The notes beneath the pieces were generated by a model. That model was not told where the DNA came from and searched no databases. It was given only the letters and a program-made list of their open reading frames with translations. A DNA stretch of 64,000 nt from Stygiobacter electus (lineage in GTDB: Bacteria; Bacteroidota; Ignavibacteria; Ignavibacteriales; Melioribacteraceae). Position 1 is the stretch's first letter. Each line of letters starts with the position of its first letter. The stretch spans positions 186,001 to 250,000 of the forward strand of contig JARGDL010000003.1 of the NCBI GenBank assembly GCA_029210465.1. The letters are read 5' to 3'. The position numbers and the translations under genes were made by a program. This document shows, piece by piece, positions 16,492 to 25,800 of the stretch.

Positions 16492-17411
16492 TTGCCTGTT
16501 CCTTCAGTAATTTTTAAGAAATAATCTTCTAATGAACGAACAGGAATTACTGCATTTACATTTATTTCGTTTTGTACAAAAAATTTATTTAGCTCCGAAA
16601 TTTCATTTTTTTTCATTTCAAAAAGCAGTTCATTTTTAATAGTATTTTTTAGAATTGATTTCCATTGAGAATTATTAATCAAATCAATTGCTTTCTCTAT
16701 TTCATCAACTTCAAAAGTAACACTCAATATTTCGGCATTTAATAATTCATCAACTGTACCTTCAACCTGAGCTTTGCCTTTATTTATAATTATCATTCTT
16801 GTAGCTATTAATTCAACCTCTCTAAGAATATGTGATGATAGAAAAATCGTTTTATTTTTTTCTTTGCTTAAATAAACAATTAGTTCTCGAATTTCTTTCA
16901 TTCCTTGCGGATCTAAACCTGTAGTTGGTTCATCAAGAATGATCAATTCTGGATCATGCAATAATGCTTGAACCAAACCAAGTCTTTGTTTCATTCCATG
17001 AGAAAATGTTTTTACTTTGCTGTAAGCTCTTTTTTCCAAACCTACAAGTTCAAGCATTTCCATAATTTTTTTCTTTGAAGTATCAACACCGGAAAGTTTA
17101 CCAAGTATTTCTAAATTTTTGTAAGCGTTTAAGTACAAATAGAAATCTGGTTTTTCAACTATTGCCCCAACTTTTTTTAAAATTTCAATTCTGTTTTTTT
17201 CAAGAGGCAATCCAAATATTTTAATTGAACCAGAATTAGGTTTGATTAAAGAAAGAAGCATTCTAATTGTTGTACTTTTACCAGCACCATTTGGTCCTAA
17301 AAATCCAAATACATCGCCGCGATAAACATTTAAATCAAGGTTATCAACAGCAATAATTGATTTATATTTTTTGCTAAGTCCTTTTACTTCAATGATTTTT
17401 TCTTTTTCCAA
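16488..17411 (-). CDS. ABC transporter ATP-binding protein (CcmA/NatA type)
   Basis: The 307-residue cytosolic ATPase drives the permease encoded directly after it. Motifs are complete: Walker A GPNGAGKST at 40-48, the Q-loop region near VEKPDFY, signature FSHGMKQRLG, Walker B LIILDEPTTGLDP, and the H-loop in FLSSHIL. The C-terminal 90 residues form the usual extension of this subfamily (VEGTVDELLNAEIL onward) and may regulate the pair. It is the first gene of the ATPase-permease-LolA unit; the ATG is 49 bases from the end of the upstream transporter gene on the same strand. Substrate unknown. Confidence 0.92.
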   Translation of the reverse strand: MEKEKIIEVKGLSKKYKSIIAVDNLDLNVYRGDVFGFLGPNGAGKSTTIRMLLSLIKPNSGSIKIFGLPLEKNRIEILKKVGAIVEKPDFYLYLNAYKNLEILGKLSGVDTSKKKIMEMLELVGLEKRAYSKVKTFSHGMKQRLGLVQALLHDPELIILDEPTTGLDPQGMKEIRELIVYLSKEKNKTIFLSSHILREVELIATRMIIINKGKAQVEGTVDELLNAEILSVTFEVDEIEKAIDLINNSQWKSILKNTIKNELLFEMKKNEISELNKFFVQNEINVNAVIPVRSLEDYFLKITEGTGK

Positions 17412-17460
17412 TAATGGACTATTCCTTTTTGTTTATTAAGACGACTAAAGAAATTTATAG

Positions 17461-19236
17461 TTAGCTTTCAGAAATTTTTTTCTTTCCAAAATTATATTCA
17501 ATAGGAATTAATTTTACCAAAATGAAAGATGGAATAGTTGAAATTAAAACCCAAATAAAAAAGTATTTATACCCAAATGAATCTTTAATTATTAAACTTG
17601 AAAATTCAGAGAGTAAAATTCCTAAAGACATAAATCCAAATGAAATTGCAAAATGAGATGAAGGATAATTACCTTCTGAAACATTAAGTATATACATTAA
17701 AATCAAAGAGAACCCAAAACCATAACATAAATTTTCAAATCCGATTAATGATGTTACTATCCAAAAGTTATTTGGCAGAAACCATGATAAATAAATATAA
17801 ACAGCTAAAGAAATATTCATCATCAAAGTAAAAATCATCATTAGATATTTTAGACCTTTTTTATAAATTATAAAACCGGCAATTAAGCTACCTAATGCAA
17901 ATGTTATCGTGGAAATACCTTTTATGATTTTAACAATATAATTTTGCAAATAAAGACCACCAATGATTTTGTCATCAGTTAAAAATTGAGGCAGTACTTT
18001 TGTAATTTGTGAATGTCCAAACAAATAAAGTATAAAGAATAATATTATTAATATTATTTTTTTCTTTTCGAAGTATCTTGCAAAACTTCTGAAAAATTCT
18101 TTTCCGACAGTTGTGTTTTTCTTTTCAATTAAAGCTTCATCATTAGATGGATATGGCAAAATGAATTTATGAAAAACAAAAAGCAATAAAAATATTAATG
18201 ACAAAAAGCCAAATGTAATTGTCCATCCAAAAGAAAATTTTTCCACACCTGCAGAAAATGTTGCAATGGTTTTGTTTGTAACATTTGAATCAATTTGAAT
18301 AACTGCGAAAGCGGGTTTATTCCAATTAAGTGATGTAAATTTTAAAGTGTTCCCTTCAATTACTTTGAATTTATTATCACCATCAACAAATTTTAATGTA
18401 ATAACATACTCATCTTTTTCACTAGGTTTCTTCGACAAATGAAATTTTATAATTCCAATATTTCCCACTAAATCATTTAGCATTGATGTGTCTGGTAATA
18501 CAATTGATTGTGGTACAAATCCATTCATCATATTCATATTTCTTGCAAAGTTAGCATAAAAAACCACTTGATCTTTTGTCTTCGGCTTTGTGCTTATTTC
18601 TAAATAGCTTGTGCTTGAAACTAATTTTAACGGTCCAGGTTTTTGTTTAATTGTTAATGAATCAACTTTAATTGTCTCTTCGAAAAATTTATTTGGATTT
18701 GCAACTACCTTAAATTCTGCAGGTGATACACTAAAGATTTTTTCAATTTGATTTGAAAACAATAAAACTAATGTTGCAGTAGAAATTAAAGCAATTTTAT
18801 AAAATGAATTTCTTATTCCAATAAAAAATGATTGATCACTTTCTTTTAATGCAACTAAGTAAAAACCATCAACAGCAATATCGTGCGTTGCTGCAATAAA
18901 GGAAACGATCCATAAAGCAATTATTGTAAATTGAAAATAATCGGGCAGTTGAATTAAGAAAGCAATTACTATAAAAGAAATAGCTAAAAGAACTTGTGTA
19001 AATAAAATCCAATCTCTTTTTGTTCCTATAGCATCTATTAAAGGACTCCAAAATGGTTTAATAAGCCATGGAAGGTATAATAAACTTGTGTAAAAAATTA
19101 TTTCTGAATTTGATACTTCAAGACTTTGATACATTATTACAGAAACTGAAGTAATAATTATGAAAGAAATTGCTTCTGCAATGTATAAAGTTGGAATCCA
19201 AAACCAAGCACTAAAATTTTTTTCTTTTTTATCCAT
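17461..19236 (-). CDS. AmpG-like MFS transporter with a large periplasmic insert
   Basis: A 591-residue membrane protein of the AmpG/PAT branch of the major facilitator superfamily. Family features are LPWLIKPFWSPLIDAIGTKRDW (about 55-76) and AATHDIAVDGFYLVALKES (about 115-133). AmpG members import muropeptides for cell-wall recycling. Spans 1-5 lie before residue 163 and the remaining spans after about 336. Between them is an insert of about 165 residues (170-335) that is hydrophilic, beta-rich and free of cysteine. By the usual topology (cytosolic N-terminus) it would be periplasmic. Ordinary AmpG has only a short loop there. The substrate may therefore be captured by this extra domain. The gene is alone, divergent from a lipoprotein gene. 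Confidence 0.85.
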   Translation of the reverse strand: MDKKEKNFSAWFWIPTLYIAEAISFIIITSVSVIMYQSLEVSNSEIIFYTSLLYLPWLIKPFWSPLIDAIGTKRDWILFTQVLLAISFIVIAFLIQLPDYFQFTIIALWIVSFIAATHDIAVDGFYLVALKESDQSFFIGIRNSFYKIALISTATLVLLFSNQIEKIFSVSPAEFKVVANPNKFFEETIKVDSLTIKQKPGPLKLVSSTSYLEISTKPKTKDQVVFYANFARNMNMMNGFVPQSIVLPDTSMLNDLVGNIGIIKFHLSKKPSEKDEYVITLKFVDGDNKFKVIEGNTLKFTSLNWNKPAFAVIQIDSNVTNKTIATFSAGVEKFSFGWTITFGFLSLIFLLLFVFHKFILPYPSNDEALIEKKNTTVGKEFFRSFARYFEKKKIILIILFFILYLFGHSQITKVLPQFLTDDKIIGGLYLQNYIVKIIKGISTITFALGSLIAGFIIYKKGLKYLMMIFTLMMNISLAVYIYLSWFLPNNFWIVTSLIGFENLCYGFGFSLILMYILNVSEGNYPSSHFAISFGFMSLGILLSEFSSLIIKDSFGYKYFFIWVLISTIPSFILVKLIPIEYNFGKKKISES

Positions 19237-19317
19237 TATTATAATTTCTGTTAAAAACGTTTCAAAAATAGAGAAACATAATTCAACATGAAAATATTAA
19301 CTCTTATTATATTTTAG

Positions 19318-19346
19318 TTGAATGATGAAAAAATACTATGTAGATT
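19318..19346 (+). promoter_or_regulatory. Possible sigma-70-like promoter for the lipoprotein-ntrC-kinase cluster
   Basis: TTGAAT at 19318-19323 and TAGATT at 19341-19346 are separated by 17 bases, a sigma-70-like spacing. They lie 39 bases before the ATG at 19385, with GGAAGG as ribosome-binding site. The -10 is weak, and AT-rich DNA yields such matches by chance. This is the only plausible pair in the divergent gap. Confidence 0.3.
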
Positions 19347-19384
19347 AAAGTTGAGAAAAAATAAAAAATTTGGAAGGTGTTACT

Positions 19385-19840
19385 ATGAAAAACAATTGGA
19401 TTATTAAATTTTTAATCAGCTATCTAATTATAACTTTATTTTTAGCTGGCTGTAAAAAAGAAAATTCTCCAACAGAACCTTCTTTAAATCCAAGTGAATT
19501 TGTTGGCACATGGAAATTGACAAAAGTTACAGTAACATTAAGTGGTAATAATGTTGAACTAACACCCGAACAAGCTGAAACACAAATGACAATTGTAGCT
19601 AAATCAGATGGCTCTTTTATAATGACAACAATTAAAAAAGATTCAACTACCGGTGAAAATGTTACAACGGTTTTAACTGGTACATGGAAAATTGCAAACG
19701 GAAAAATTGAGTTGAAATATTCTGATGGAACTTCTGAAAGTTTAGAATTTACTTTAACCGGTAATAAATGTACAATTAAAACAACAGTGCAGGCATTAGG
19801 AACAACATTACCTGCTGTTTTAGAATTCACCAAACAATAA
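19385..19840 (+). CDS. Lipocalin-like domain lipoprotein
   Basis: A 151-residue lipoprotein: MKNNW, a hydrophobic run, then the lipobox LFLAGC followed by KKENSPTEP, a flexible tether. The mature part begins FVGTWKLTKV and contains TGTWKIANGKIELKYSDG, a pattern of small lipocalin-like proteins common in Bacteroidota in which GTW starts the barrel. Such proteins bind hydrophobic ligands or act as envelope sensors; the ligand here is unknown. The ATG at 19385 with GGAAGG upstream is preferred over an in-frame TTG at 19370, which lies inside that ribosome-binding site. It ends nine bases before the NtrC-type regulator, suggesting cotranscription. It may be the sensed envelope component, but that is a guess. 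Confidence 0.8.
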   Translation: MKNNWIIKFLISYLIITLFLAGCKKENSPTEPSLNPSEFVGTWKLTKVTVTLSGNNVELTPEQAETQMTIVAKSDGSFIMTTIKKDSTTGENVTTVLTGTWKIANGKIELKYSDGTSESLEFTLTGNKCTIKTTVQALGTTLPAVLEFTKQ

Positions 19841-19849
19841 TAGGAAAAG

Positions 19850-21193
19850 ATGAAAGACGTTCGAATACTAATTGCAGATGACGATGAAACTTTATGTTAT
19901 CTTTTAAAAGAAGAACTTGTAAATGAAAATTACATAGTTGATGTAGTTTATGACGGTAAAGATGCAATTGAAATTCTTCAGAAAAGATATTATGATGTTT
20001 TACTTCTTGACCTTGAAATGAAAGAAGTTCATGGAGAAAAAGTTTTAAGCTATGTAAAAGAAAATCATCCTTCACTGCAGGTAATAGTTCTAACAGCAAA
20101 ATCTGATATTAGAACTGCAATTGATTGCATTAAACGTGGTGCATATGATTTTATAACAAAACCTTACGAATTTGGCCAACTTTGCGTTACAATTGATCGC
20201 GCAATTGAATACAAAGAACTTTTACTAAAGAATAAATTACTAACATCGAAGGTAAATCAAACTGTTGCTAACACAATTATTGGAGAAAGTGAACCAATAA
20301 AAAATTTATTACGATTATCAGAAAAAGCCGCAAAATCTGAATCAAACATTTTACTTGAAGGTGAAACAGGTACTGGTAAAGAATTATTTGCTGAATACAT
20401 TCATAAAAATTCCAATCGTAGCAATAAACCATTTGTTGCGATTAATTGTGCTTCACTTCCTGATCAATTAATTGAAAGTGAATTATTTGGTTATGAAAAA
20501 GGTGCATTCACCGATGCAAAAACTTCTAAACAAGGTTTAGTTGAAATTGCAAACGGCGGCACATTATTTCTTGATGAAATTGGTGAACTAAGTTTAACCC
20601 TTCAACCTAAACTTTTACGTTTTTTAGAAAATGGAGAGTTTAGAAGAATTGGTGGCGTTGTCAACTTAACTTCTAATGTAAGAGTTATTGGTGCAACAAA
20701 TAAAAATTTAATGGAAGAATCCGAGAAAAAAAATTTCAGAAAAGATTTATTGTTTAGATTAAATGTAATTACTCTTAAAATTCCACCTTTGCGGGAAAGG
20801 AATGGTGATATACTTTTACTTGCAGAATATTTTTTAAGTAAAAAATCTCCTGTGCGTTCAATAAAAAAATTATCTCAGGAAGCTAAAAACGAATTACTCA
20901 ATTATAAATTTCCTGGTAACGTTCGTGAAATTGAACACATAATTGAAAGAGCTATAATTTTTTCTGATGGTGAATATATTCAGCCGAAAGATTTGAACAT
21001 TCCAAAAGATGATTTTGATTTAACTGCTTTCCAAAAAGATGACGGCACAATATTAACCATCGAGGAATTAGAAAAAATCCACATAAAAAAAGCTTTAGAT
21101 CATTTCAATTGGAATCGTGAAAATACTGCTCGTGCATTAGATATTAGTTTGAAAACCCTTTATTCTAAAATTATTAAGTATAATCTTAAATGA
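19850..21193 (+). CDS. NtrC-family sigma-54-dependent response regulator
   Basis: A 447-residue regulator with three domains. The receiver (1-120) has the acidic triplet ADDDE and phospho-acceptor Asp 54 (LLLDLEM). The AAA+ domain (about 140-370) has Walker A GETGTGKE, the sigma-54 contact loop GAFTDA (a G-to-D variant of GAFTGA), Walker B GGTLFLDEIGEL and an arginine-finger region FRKDLLFRLNV. The Fis-type helix-turn-helix is at 405-447 (NRENTARALDISLKTLYSKI). It should bind upstream of -24/-12 promoters and drive open-complex formation by RNA polymerase-sigma-54 when phosphorylated. It overlaps the next gene (histidine kinase) as ATGA, so that kinase is the probable partner. Targets unknown. 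Confidence 0.95.
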   Translation: MKDVRILIADDDETLCYLLKEELVNENYIVDVVYDGKDAIEILQKRYYDVLLLDLEMKEVHGEKVLSYVKENHPSLQVIVLTAKSDIRTAIDCIKRGAYDFITKPYEFGQLCVTIDRAIEYKELLLKNKLLTSKVNQTVANTIIGESEPIKNLLRLSEKAAKSESNILLEGETGTGKELFAEYIHKNSNRSNKPFVAINCASLPDQLIESELFGYEKGAFTDAKTSKQGLVEIANGGTLFLDEIGELSLTLQPKLLRFLENGEFRRIGGVVNLTSNVRVIGATNKNLMEESEKKNFRKDLLFRLNVITLKIPPLRERNGDILLLAEYFLSKKSPVRSIKKLSQEAKNELLNYKFPGNVREIEHIIERAIIFSDGEYIQPKDLNIPKDDFDLTAFQKDDGTILTIEELEKIHIKKALDHFNWNRENTARALDISLKTLYSKIIKYNLK

Positions 21194-22221
21194 CAGGACA
21201 ACAGAAAGATATTTCATTAAAGCATGCTATTCATGATTTAAATAGTTTATTTACAAAAATTTTAAATAGTATCGAACTACTCAAAAGCAAGACTGATAAA
21301 TCCAACAAAAATTTTTTACTTATCAACAGCATTGAAACGAACATTTATTTAGCAAGTGAAATTATTGAAGAATTAATATCTCAAAATAAAGATTCAAGAA
21401 ATTTTCATTTGGTCAACATCAATTCCGTAATTAAAGAAGTTGTAAATTCTTTTCCACAATCAAAAAATAAAAATGTAAATCTTGTGTTGAATTTGTCATC
21501 TACTCTAAGATTAATTAACGGTAAATATTCTGATTTTTTTAGATTAATTATGAATCTAGTTTCAAACTCTTACGAAGCAATTCAACAAAAAGGTGAAATA
21601 ATTTTATCAACTTCAAATTTGGGAAGTGAAATACTAATTGAAATAAAAGATAATGGTATTGGAATCGAAAAAGATAATATACCCAAAATTTTTGAAGATA
21701 ATTTTTCAACAAAGCATAAATCAACAAATTTGGGTGTAGGACTATCAATCGTTAAAAATATCGTTGATAAATATAATGGCAGAATTTTAGTAGATAGTAA
21801 AAAAAATGAAGGTACTACTTTTAGAATTTATTTTTTATCAGAAGAAACGGTCGAAAGAAAATTTGGCACAAATAAAAAAATTTTAATAGCAGAAGATGAA
21901 AATATTCTACGTGAATTATTAACCGAACTTTTTCTTTCTTATGATTTTCAAGTAACAAGCGTTCAAGATGGTAATGAATTTTTAGAAGAGCTTTTTAACA
22001 ATCGATATGACATTTTAATTGTCGATAAAAATATTCCTCATGTTGGCGGAACTGAATGTGTTAAAATAATCCGGAATAGGAACATTAATGTTCCTATAAT
22101 TTTAGCAAGCGGCTCTTCGATTGAAAATGGAAATGAAATAAACTCTTTAGTGCAAAAAATTATAACAAAGCCCTACAATTTTGAAGAACTACTAAAAGCT
22201 GTAAATGAAATTTTAGTTTAA
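21190..22221 (+). CDS. Histidine kinase with C-terminal receiver domain
   Basis: A compact 343-residue soluble protein with no sensory domain. It has a DHp-type helix with His 15 in KHAIHDLNSLF, then a HATPase domain with N-box LVSNSYEAI, G-boxes DNGIGI and LGVGLSIV and the F-box NFSTKH. A receiver (about 225-343) follows, with AEDEN, the Asp in LIVDKNI and the Lys in ITKPYN. The HDLNS H-box is divergent from the usual SHE-PL form and resembles NtrB-like or small chemosensory-type kinases. Lacking an input domain, it probably needs a partner protein for signal input; coupling to the NtrC-type regulator gene by an ATGA overlap suggests it phosphorylates that regulator. The last stop codon overlaps the convergent gene's stop in TTAA. 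Confidence 0.88.
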   Translation: MTGQQKDISLKHAIHDLNSLFTKILNSIELLKSKTDKSNKNFLLINSIETNIYLASEIIEELISQNKDSRNFHLVNINSVIKEVVNSFPQSKNKNVNLVLNLSSTLRLINGKYSDFFRLIMNLVSNSYEAIQQKGEIILSTSNLGSEILIEIKDNGIGIEKDNIPKIFEDNFSTKHKSTNLGVGLSIVKNIVDKYNGRILVDSKKNEGTTFRIYFLSEETVERKFGTNKKILIAEDENILRELLTELFLSYDFQVTSVQDGNEFLEELFNNRYDILIVDKNIPHVGGTECVKIIRNRNINVPIILASGSSIENGNEINSLVQKIITKPYNFEELLKAVNEILV

Positions 22222-22883
22222 TCTTCCGCATTAATTTTTATAATATGTTGATTATTGACGTAAGGTTCAATGATTGGTTTTTTAATTGATGCTAATTTTT
22301 CTAATAAATCATTTATTTCCTTAGATGCCTTTTCGATAAAATCAATTCGTTTGTTTATTAATTCTTTAGAAATTTCTTCTTTTGACAATTCTCTTCTAAT
22401 TGCAGCTACGGAAAGATTTATTTGCGTTAATGGTTGTTTGATTTCGTGATTAGCAGTAACAATTGTAGCAGCATAAGTTTTAATTTTTTCCATTTCAAGC
22501 AGAATTTTATTCATCTCACTAAAACGTAAAGCGGAATTAATTCTTGCAAGTAATTCTGTTCTATTAAATGGTTTTTTGATATAATCAAAAGCGCCAGCTT
22601 GCAAACCAGCACGTGTATTTTCAGCTTCTGTTAATGCGGTTAATAAAATTATTGGAATTTGTTTAGTTGCTTCTTGAGTTGATAATTTTTTACAAACTTC
22701 AAATCCGGAAATATCTGGCAACATAATATCAAGTAATATTAAATCAGGGTTTTCCATTTCTGCTTTTTGTAAACCCATATTACCATTATATGCTTTAATT
22801 ACTTCGAATCCCTCTTTTTCTAATCTATCCTGAAGTAAAAAAACATTATCAGGGAAATCATCAATAACTAAAATTTTTTTCAT
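22218..22883 (-). CDS. Receiver-DHp protein lacking an ATPase domain
   Basis: A 221-residue protein. Residues 1-120 are a full receiver domain: acidic pair VIDDF, Asp 52 acceptor (LLDIMLPD), Thr 82 and Lys 104 in YIKKPF. Residues 130-200 form a DHp-like helical hairpin with H-box TANHEIKQPL (His 146). No HATPase domain follows; the protein ends after a short tail (EPYVNNQHIIKINAED). It cannot autophosphorylate and may act as a phosphotransfer intermediate or dimeric output module, like Hpt or Spo0B proteins. It overlaps the end of the giant hybrid kinase gene by 23 bases, so that kinase is the probable donor. There is no DNA-binding domain. The absence of the ATPase could be a real design or an old truncation. 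Confidence 0.88.
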   Translation of the reverse strand: MKKILVIDDFPDNVFLLQDRLEKEGFEVIKAYNGNMGLQKAEMENPDLILLDIMLPDISGFEVCKKLSTQEATKQIPIILLTALTEAENTRAGLQAGAFDYIKKPFNRTELLARINSALRFSEMNKILLEMEKIKTYAATIVTANHEIKQPLTQINLSVAAIRRELSKEEISKELINKRIDFIEKASKEINDLLEKLASIKKPIIEPYVNNQHIIKINAED

Positions 22884-25800
22884 GATTTATATTTAGATAT
22901 TTATTAATCTTTGATACAAGTGTTTGAGCGCTGATAGGTTTTGTAATAATATCGTTAAAACTATTTTTTTCAATTACATCTTTGTTTTCAAGCATTGCAT
23001 AAGCTGTTAGTGCAATTATAGGTAATTCTTTAAATCGTTCATCATTTCTTATTCTTTTTATTGTTTCAAATCCATCCATTTGCGGCATCATAATGTCGAG
23101 CAATATTAAATCAGGATACACATGATTAAGCATTAATAAACACTCCATACCATTATGTGCATAAACTGTATCACAATCCAACTCTTTTAAATATTCTCCA
23201 ACTGTAAAAAGAGCATCATTATCATCATCAACAACAAGAATTGTTGGTTTTACTTTTAATGATATTTCTTTATCTATATTTTTATTTTCTTCAATTACTT
23301 CAATATTTGTTTGTTCATTTGTAAGCTTTAATCTATCTCTCAAAATCTTCAAAATATCCATCGGGTGTAATTTTGCTTGTTTTATAATTTGCAAAATTTT
23401 TGTGTTAAGCTTTGAAAATAAATTTTCATTATAAATTTCCGGCAATAAAAAAGAAATCGATGTGTTTTTATATATTTTATCAGTTGATATTTTATAACAA
23501 ACATCAATTGATTTTTCTTTAAGTGATGCAACATCAATAATTATTAAATCAAAAACGTCAATTGACTCATAATCTTTTTTTACTTCAAATCGTTTTAAAA
23601 ATTGAGATTTTATATTCGAAAGTTTATCATCGTCAGTGAGTAATAATACTTTCGAATTATTAACATCAATGTTCACACATACTGATAGAATTGATTTCTC
23701 AACATTACCAATAAAGTCATTGTAATTAATAAAACAATTAATATTTGGATCCCAGCCAATTCTATCTTCTTCTAAAACAATTGAAAAGATTATCGTTGTT
23801 TCTTTATTTAATTCTGATTTTTTTATTTCATAAACTGCTTTCCAATTATTATTTAATGAGTTTAGAATAATTCCGTCATATTTAATTTGTTTAATTTTTT
23901 CTCTTGCATCGTTAAATGATTGGATTATGTCGGTTTCAACTGAATAGCTTTTTAGATAATCAACAAACAATTCACTTGCTAAATTAGACTCTGTAATTAA
24001 TAAAACTTTTTTAACTTCATTTTCGTTCGAAAGGGTAAGAAATTTTTCATTATCATTTTCATATATGTCAAGTATTACATCATTTAATATGAAATAAAAT
24101 TTTGATCCTTTATGCAATTCACTTTCAAGTTGTAATTGGCTGTTCATTAAATCAAGATAACGACTACAAATTGCTAAACCAAGCCCAACTCCACTATATT
24201 TTCTTGATAAACTACTATCAACTTGTTTGAACTCTTTGAATATATTTTCTTTATCACTTTGTGAAATACCAATACCGGTATCTTCAACAGATATTTTTAA
24301 ATCTGTTGCATTTAATATATTGACGATTAATTTGACATAACCACTTTCGGTAAATTTAATTGCGTTTATTATCAAGTTTGAAATTATTTGTTCGAGTTTG
24401 CTTTTATCGGTATTTAAAAGAATGTTTTTCTTTTTAGGTAAATCAATTAACAATTTAAGATTTTTTTCTTGTGATAACTGTTCGATGTTCGGATAAATTT
24501 CCTCTATTAAATCTGTCAGCAAGAAAGCTTCTTTTTTAAGTTCAATTTTACCCGTATCAAGTTTTGAGAATTCTAAAATATTATTTATAAGTGAAAGAAG
24601 TTTTTTCCCATTTCGATGAATTATTTTTAGACGTTCTTTTACATTTCCATCCAATGATAAATTTTTAAGAAGTAGTTCGCTTAATCCATTTATTGAAATG
24701 AGAGGGGTTTTTAATTCATGAGACATACTTGCAAGAAAGTCTGATTTAACTTTGGATAATTCAACAGCATGTTTCCGTTGTTTCTCAAGTTCTTCAGCTT
24801 TTTCTTTTAACTCTTTATGAAGTTGCCTAAGTTCTTCATTTTGTTTTTGAAATTCGTCATTCAATATTTTTAGTTTATTAACAAGGTTTTCAAGCTTTTC
24901 GAAAGAAGAAGCATTTATAATACCAATTGCTAATTGTTCATGAATTAATTTTAAATACTCTTTTAAATCGTTTTCTGGTTTTATTTCAGAAGCAAGAGAA
25001 ATAATTGCAATAACTTCTTTGTTGTAAATAACCGGAAAGAACAATAAATATTTTATTTTAATATTTGCTATACCAACTTTTATTTCCGGATAATTATCTT
25101 CAAAGTGATATTCCAAAAAATTTTGTTTGTTAACGATTGATAAATAAACCTCGCTTTGATTGATTAAATCTTTTTCGAGTATTAATCCAAAATTTGAAAT
25201 TAATTTTATTTTGTTCTCATCGTTTAGATAAATTGCACCAAAAGAAACTTTAACGGAATCAATTATTTTTTGTAAAGCAGCATCACATAAATCTTTTAAT
25301 GTTTGTTTTTGATTAATTATTGAGATAAAGTCACTATAATTTTTTTCCCTTTTATTTTTTAAAACAATTTCATCAAGCATTTTGTTAAAAGATTCGCCAA
25401 ATTTTCCAATTTCATCATTTGTAATAATAGGCACACGTAAATCTAAATTGCCTTTTCCAGTTTCTGTTACAACATTATTCAAATATGAAACTTGTTTTCT
25501 TAAATTGTTTGAAAATAAAACTACAACTATAAAAGCAATACCACTTCCCGCAACAATTATTATTAACATTATTATTTGTAATGTCGATCTAAATTCTGCA
25601 CTTTCTTTAAAAGATTGGAATATTAAAAAACTAACTTTATTGAATGGCACCAATAAATATTTGGGAGTATACAAAGAAGAAACAAAATCGGCATCTGAAA
25701 CTTCTTTAAAGTATAGATCAAAATTATTTTTAAACTTAAGGTCTTTTACAGCATTTAAAATTGTTAATATTTTTTCCTGATTCTGTGATGGATTAGATAT

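Noticed and set aside
25382..25780. Plus-strand frame of 132 codons inside the hybrid kinase
   Set aside because: Antisense to the HAMP and transmembrane region; no ribosome-binding site or family resemblance.
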